Shown here piece after piece: positions 59,683-64,000 of a stretch of DNA of 64,000 nt. The position numbers were made by a program, and so were the translations under genes. The stretch's first letter is position 1. Every line of letters starts with the position of its first letter. Below the pieces are notes generated by a model. That model had not been told where the DNA came from and made no database searches. It saw only the letters and a list, made by a program, of their open reading frames with translations. The DNA comes from [Phialemoniopsis] sp. UDSM-2020 (Eukaryota > Ascomycota > Sordariomycetes > Thyridiales > Thyridiaceae): positions 1,674,001-1,738,000 of the forward strand of contig JAEILZ010000007.1 in assembly GCA_018873225.1 (NCBI GenBank). The letters run 5' to 3'.

Positions 59683-61074
59683 ATGATATCGCAATCTTCT
59701 CCCAGATCAAGACCGTCGGCGCCGGATCCACCGGCGTCAGCACCGGCATTTCCGATGTCAAATGATCACCACACTGCACAGACTCCCAAGCCAGGCACCG
59801 ACAAGACTCGTAGGTCATGTGATCGCTGCCATGCACAGAAGTTGCGATGTGCGAAGCGTCCAGGAGGTGCTGGGTGCAAAAGATGCCTGCGACTAGGATT
59901 CCCGTGTCAGTACAGCCCTCGTGCTGCTCGCGTTCCTCGGGCCGCACGGGGAGCAGCACTACAACGACAGGGCCAAGAACCCAACGTTCTACATGAAAGC
60001 AGTCTTGTTATCCACACAACAGAAGGTGCAGATGGTATCAGCTCGGATACAACAACAAGCAAGGACACAAACTGCTTCTGGCAACCGACACCCGACGGTT
60101 CTGGGTTTCAGGAAAACCTCGATGTCTTCAATCCAACGAAGATCGCGCCTTTTCATCCTCTCGATATGGGCTTGACTCCAAATCTCAACCAGCCGATTGG
60201 TCTCGGTCTTGCAGATCCATGGGATATGACGGAGCAAAGTCTTATGCAGGCCTCCGGGGTCGTTAAGGATGATCACGCTTCTATTGTCCGCCGGCTAGCC
60301 ACATTACAAGTCGACCTATACGACTGTCTCGCAAACTTCCCCTTCGAAGATACCTCTAGCGATGGCACAATAAACCCTTGCGACCTTGACACCTCGTCGA
60401 CGAAACCAACAACTCGCTTCTCTATTGACGAGCTCTTCCACCTCACTAGTGAGTTCGTCGGTATCGTGGAAGCCTTTTCGACTTGGGCGCCTGGCACGCA
60501 CCAGCATCATCAACCGTTTAGCACGTCATTTTCATCTAGCTCAACTTCAAGCCAGAACACGGGGAACGGCACCGTCCAGTGGCTCACGGGTGGACAAACA
60601 GCCGCCCAAGACACTGACATAGCCCAATTCCCTTTTTCAGCTTCAGTCGACGGAGCCACAGTGCTGGCGATCGCCGCTTGCCATCTCCGACTCATGCAGC
60701 TTTACTACGCCGTCTTCCAACGGATACAGATCTGCATCAAACACTTGCGGGGTCTCAGTCCCGGGGGCAAGTGGAAGATCATCCTACCACCGGTACAATT
60801 CGGTGCTCTTTCCCTTCCCCAGCGCCAGGTCGATGCATCATCGCCGGCCCCATCACAGGCCACATCGTCCATGTACATGCTTATGTTCACGACCCTCTCA
60901 GCGCAGCTGTGGGCGAAAGCGGGCGGGCTACTTCGCACACACGCCAGCCACGCTCCTCAGGCTGCGTCAATGGCGTCGGCATCTTCGACGTCTTGTATGG
61001 CTTGGGGCAAGATGAAGGATGAAACGGAGGGTCTGAGGCAAAAGATTACGCATGTCCAGCACTTACTCTCCTAA
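59683..61074 (+). CDS. Zn2Cys6 transcription factor (AflR-like)
   Basis: Single exon, 463 aa from the ATG at 59683. The binuclear zinc cluster is complete: C46-x2-C49-x6-C56-x8-C65-x2-C68-x6-C75, with the basic residues K-T-R-R before it and Q-K-L-R inside it. The rest is weakly conserved, with a helical region near residues 320-380 (V-L-A-I-A-A-C-H-L-R-L-M-Q-L-Y-Y) as in AflR-type regulators of small clusters. An earlier in-frame ATG at 59503 lies inside a promoter motif copy, so it is not preferred. The neighbouring SDR gene is the likely target. Confidence 0.85.
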   Translation: MISQSSPRSRPSAPDPPASAPAFPMSNDHHTAQTPKPGTDKTRRSCDRCHAQKLRCAKRPGGAGCKRCLRLGFPCQYSPRAARVPRAARGAALQRQGQEPNVLHESSLVIHTTEGADGISSDTTTSKDTNCFWQPTPDGSGFQENLDVFNPTKIAPFHPLDMGLTPNLNQPIGLGLADPWDMTEQSLMQASGVVKDDHASIVRRLATLQVDLYDCLANFPFEDTSSDGTINPCDLDTSSTKPTTRFSIDELFHLTSEFVGIVEAFSTWAPGTHQHHQPFSTSFSSSSTSSQNTGNGTVQWLTGGQTAAQDTDIAQFPFSASVDGATVLAIAACHLRLMQLYYAVFQRIQICIKHLRGLSPGGKWKIILPPVQFGALSLPQRQVDASSPAPSQATSSMYMLMFTTLSAQLWAKAGGLLRTHASHAPQAASMASASSTSCMAWGKMKDETEGLRQKITHVQHLLS

Positions 61075-61498
61075 GGAACACTACAAGGATATCTTTGGCT
61101 TTGCCGACCTGTTTCGGGCGTGGAACCGTCACAGTATACTCTGCTGAGCCTGATCAAGTTCAGGAACCCTTTGTTATGATTGTCACTTGCACGATTATTT
61201 CTTCAGACAGGAGCATATTTACTGGACACAAAGACCAGGATGTTCCCCCCGACAGAGGCACGTTTAGGATAACTCTAAATCATCTAGTCCGAAGTAGGTT
61301 AAAGTAATTACTTCCGAAAACGAGACCGTGGCACGGAGCCCCAAAAAAGCCAATCTACCATTTGGAGATGGTTCCGGTGAAAGGTCAGATAGAGCAGACA
61401 AACGAGTCTCCTGAGATGAGCCAGATCCAGTCCTCGACGACGAGCAGAGGAATGCCACATCATCAAGGATGTCGACGGTGCGACTCACTGAATCTGAT
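61075..61498. other. Intergenic between convergent genes
   Basis: 3' flanks of the regulator gene and of family gene D. No feature is supported. Confidence 0.5.
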
Positions 61499-62368
61499 TT
61501 AAGTCTGGGTTATGTAAACCTCCCGGAGAAGGTGGTCCGGCCGCGCCTTGAGAACTTGGTTGCGGGTCACCCGTCCTTCGGGTACCTTGACACACTTCAG
61601 AAGCCAGTACATGCGTTGAATGTACCACTGCTTGGCCATCTCCCAGGTCGTAAAGCCGGCATCGCCATGTCGAAGATAGAGCAGCTCCGCGGTCTATAAT
61701 ATGCGGGTAGGTCAGCAAAGGCTCAAAAACAGTGGGTACGAGTGGAAGAACATACCTGCTGTCGCTGGTTGCAGAATGTTCGGTAGCTCGTATCGTTCTA
61801 ATGATTCCATTGACGTTAGACCCTGCTCTTAAGAGTTTAGAAAAGACCGAGACCATTCTTACCGGTAGGGTTGGACCGCTTGGACCGAGGCCGTGCTGTG
61901 CGCGGTGGGCTGCTTCGACCTTCAGGAAGGCACCGAACAGGTCCTTGATGGCCGAGATCATTTGGTTGACTATGTCATCAGGAACACCGAGCGCAGTTGG
62001 CTTGCCAGGTGTCGCTCTGGTGTCTGTCAGGTCCCGCAGCTCGAGGACGGGTCGAATCCAGTCTAGGAGCTGAAAGAGCTCCTTCTGGTTGCCCATCATT
62101 CCCGTAGGAGCCTATATTGCAGTTTTGGTATGGTAAGCCTGGGATCGGGCGAGGTCAATCTTGTAGCTGTACCTACAGGAGCACAGTTTGCCTTGGAGCT
62201 GTGGTCGCCACGGCATTCATCACAGTGCAAAGCACAGCCTGTGTAGAAGCATTTCTCAACCAAGCGGACGGGGTGCTTGGGATCGAGCTCTGCTTCGTCA
62301 TGACGGATGCAGGCAACACACTTCATCATGAAAAGCGGCTGAGACTCGGAGTCTATTGGGTAAGGCAT
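61499..62368 (-). CDS. Six-cysteine module family protein, copy D
   Basis: Four exons, complement(61499-61693, 61756-61797, 61863-62111, 62177-62368), 225 aa; introns 62-65 nt. Module 1 has Cys at 17, 20, 40, 49, 52 and 62 (C-x2-C-x19-C-x8-C-x2-C-x9-C). Module 2 starts A-P-T-G-M-M-G-N-Q-K-E-L-F-Q-L-L-D-W and ends near V-E-A-A-H-R-A-Q-H-G. Module 3 is split by an extra intron: a 42-nt exon encodes S-Y-R-T-F-C-N-Q-R-Q-Q. The last exon encodes L-R-H-G-D-A-G-F-T-T-W-E-M-A-K. It is the only copy on the minus strand and faces copy E head to head. Function unknown. Confidence 0.75.
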
Positions 62369-62876
62369 GATGATGGTTGCAAGACTGTTCGTTATGTGGA
62401 GGTTGCTGAGGATTGCTTTGTACTGGTGATGTTTGGCGTGGTGTGTTTGCGATGAAGAAGGATGAAGCCTGCTTGGGCCTGAACGAAAGGAGTGGTAGGT
62501 AACAAACCTGCCAAAGTTTTGAGAGGAGTTGTTTAAATAGTGAGGGGAGGATGCGAACACGTTCTCAAGCTAGCTTCCCTCAACTGGACATCAGATTCAA
62601 TGCAACATGGGCTAATTATTCAACTCCTGAGAGATAGCTGAGTATGCGTACCAGTCTAATAAATGATTCTTGGTCGGTTAGTATATATTACAACCACATG
62701 ATAGTGCAAAAAGTGGCCAATGCTCAAAGGATTCTGCTTGAGCTTATGCTTGGGTTTCATCTTTCCTTTTTATCATCACTCTCAATTCCAACTTGACTAC
62801 TGGTATCAGACAACTTGTTTCCTTTTGACTGTAACCAACCTCATCCCTACCTTGTGTTGTTTCACTCTTATTCATC
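62369..62876. other. Divergent promoter of family genes D and E
   Basis: 508 bases between the two start codons. A TATTTAAA-like element precedes D (about 62532-62541) and TATATATT precedes E (near 62684). No gene is supported. Confidence 0.45.
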
Positions 62877-63703
62877 ATGACGTGCAACTCTACTTCTTAC
62901 CAGAGTCTCTCAGAACCTGAGGAGATGTACTGTTTGCCATGTCTGACCGAGACTAAGAGCTCGCTGGTGAGCTTCAAACTCTTCAAAGGCCTGGATCTTT
63001 GCAAGTTTGCTCCTGGCTCGACCAGCTGCGATCAGTGCTCTCCCGAAGAGACAGCTGAGACAACTTCAAAGTGCCGTTTTGTGAGCAAACATCAGAACAC
63101 TTTGGCCTGTCAACAAAACTAACACCAGAGCTTGCAAGGTCTCTCTTGGTCTGATTGGCAATCAATACGAACTGTGTATCCTGTTTGCCTGGGCACGCAA
63201 ACTTCGACTTATGGCAGGTGAAGACAACGACGATTCTTCCGACAAGTTCACCAACGGCCAGCAACTGGTTGAAAGCTTCGCTTATGCGATTCGACTTCAT
63301 CAAGAGGAACGTGGCTCTCGTATCGGCCATGCCCAGCAGAGCGTAAGTTAGAAAAGGGGCTGAATTACGTTGTGAAACATCGTTGTAACCCTTGGTTTAG
63401 GCTCTCCGGGGAGATTATGAATGGTATTGTGCCAGTCAGCGCCTAGGCCAGGTAAATAACCACTAGTTTTGTCTATAGTTGACTCTCTTCTAACCGGTCT
63501 CTTCGCAGGGATACAAACACCGCATGGCACCTGGTGATAAGGGTTTCGACGTCTAGGAGACGGCGAAGCTCACCTTCATGAGCCATGTTCGCGAGATGTA
63601 TTGGTATTCATCGGCCGGTCTTGAGCATCCGGACAAGTTCAACAAGCTGCTTCTTGCCGATCCTCTGACCACTGAGACGGATGAAGCACAAGATGACGAG
63701 TAG
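62877..63703 (+). pseudogene. Six-cysteine module family, copy E, with premature stop
   Basis: Four exons, 62877-63080, 63139-63342, 63401-63451 and 63509-63703. Modules 1 and 2 are intact: Cys at 19, 22, 42, 51, 54 and 66, then G-L-I-G-N-Q-Y-E-L-C-I-L-F-A-W. The third exon encodes D-Y-E-W-Y-C-A-S-Q-R. In the last exon, M-A-P-G-D-K-G-F-D-V is followed by TAG at 63554-63556, exactly where all other copies have Trp. The frame beyond the stop still matches the family (E-T-A-K-L-T-F-M-S-H-V-R) and ends in TAG at 63701. The full last exon would be 195 nt, as in copy D. It is a recent pseudogene, or a gene making a 168-residue product that lacks the end of module 3. Confidence 0.72.
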
Positions 63704-64000
63704 ACAGGCGAGGGATCTTGGCGAGATGGAGAGGCGTATTTATCACAAAGGCTCTTGCTTTGTACTTATGGAAGGGCACCCTTGAGCGATAGTAGACTTG
63801 GGGACAAGTCAACAGCTTTGTATTTGTAGCATTTCTTGCTTGTCTGGGAGCGTGCCAATTGCTATTGAAGCCGAGTAGCCGTCATAATAACACAGGGATG
63901 GCTTCAAGTCATATCGACTTTCATAGTCTCGTCGAGACATTCAAAATCATCAGGCCAGTTCGCACTCAATGACATTCTCCACAGACGACTGCGCACACCT
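63704..64000. other. Right edge, no gene seen
   Basis: 3' flank of family copy E. No feature is supported. Confidence 0.5.

Overview
This is a stretch of nuclear chromosome from a filamentous ascomycete (Pezizomycotina, most likely Sordariomycetes). The evidence is short GT-AG introns of about 47-200 nt with CTRAY branch sites, about 50-58 percent GC in genes, and typical fungal proteins: an RfeG-type regulator, a Hal4/Sat4-type kinase, Zn2Cys6 and P450 genes, and an IMP-specific nucleotidase. I do not assign a genus. Exon models were assembled by hand from frame, splice consensus and family similarity; nothing was aligned by computer.

Left part, 0-21 kb. It holds the tail of a DHHC palmitoyltransferase, a 44-residue Cys-rich protein whose start codon appears to be split by an intron, a tRNA-derived SINE-like element, DNA polymerase eta, an RfeG-like protein and a nine-exon importin-7/Nmd5-type karyopherin. 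These are mostly housekeeping genes separated by long non-coding stretches.

Middle, 21-46.8 kb. It holds a secreted protein made of two ten-cysteine domains, a cytochrome P450, a two-TM membrane protein, an FBPase/SBPase-like sugar phosphatase, IMP 5'-nucleotidase (ISN1), a Hal4/Sat4-like kinase, about 10.6 kb with almost no recognisable genes (two doubtful fragments), and homogentisate 1,2-dioxygenase of tyrosine catabolism.

Right part, 47-64 kb, is an accessory-looking region. Its main feature is five paralogues of a small protein family I do not recognise (47.5, 50.7, 56.7, 61.5 and 62.9 kb). All share a six-cysteine module, a helical module with an M-x-G-N-Q-like motif, and a C-terminal Y-x-x-[FY]-C / P-G-D-x-x-F-x-x-W module, joined at conserved phase-0 introns. 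The fifth copy carries a TGG-to-TAG nonsense change in RIP-type context at an otherwise invariant Trp. Between the copies lie an alpha/beta hydrolase, a second SINE-like element, a coiled-coil protein, a BTB protein, and a divergent pair: an SDR-like dehydrogenase and a Zn2Cys6 regulator. The promoter between that pair carries four copies of a GAAACGCCGAACGTG-like motif. The paralogue family is the best candidate here for an undescribed system.
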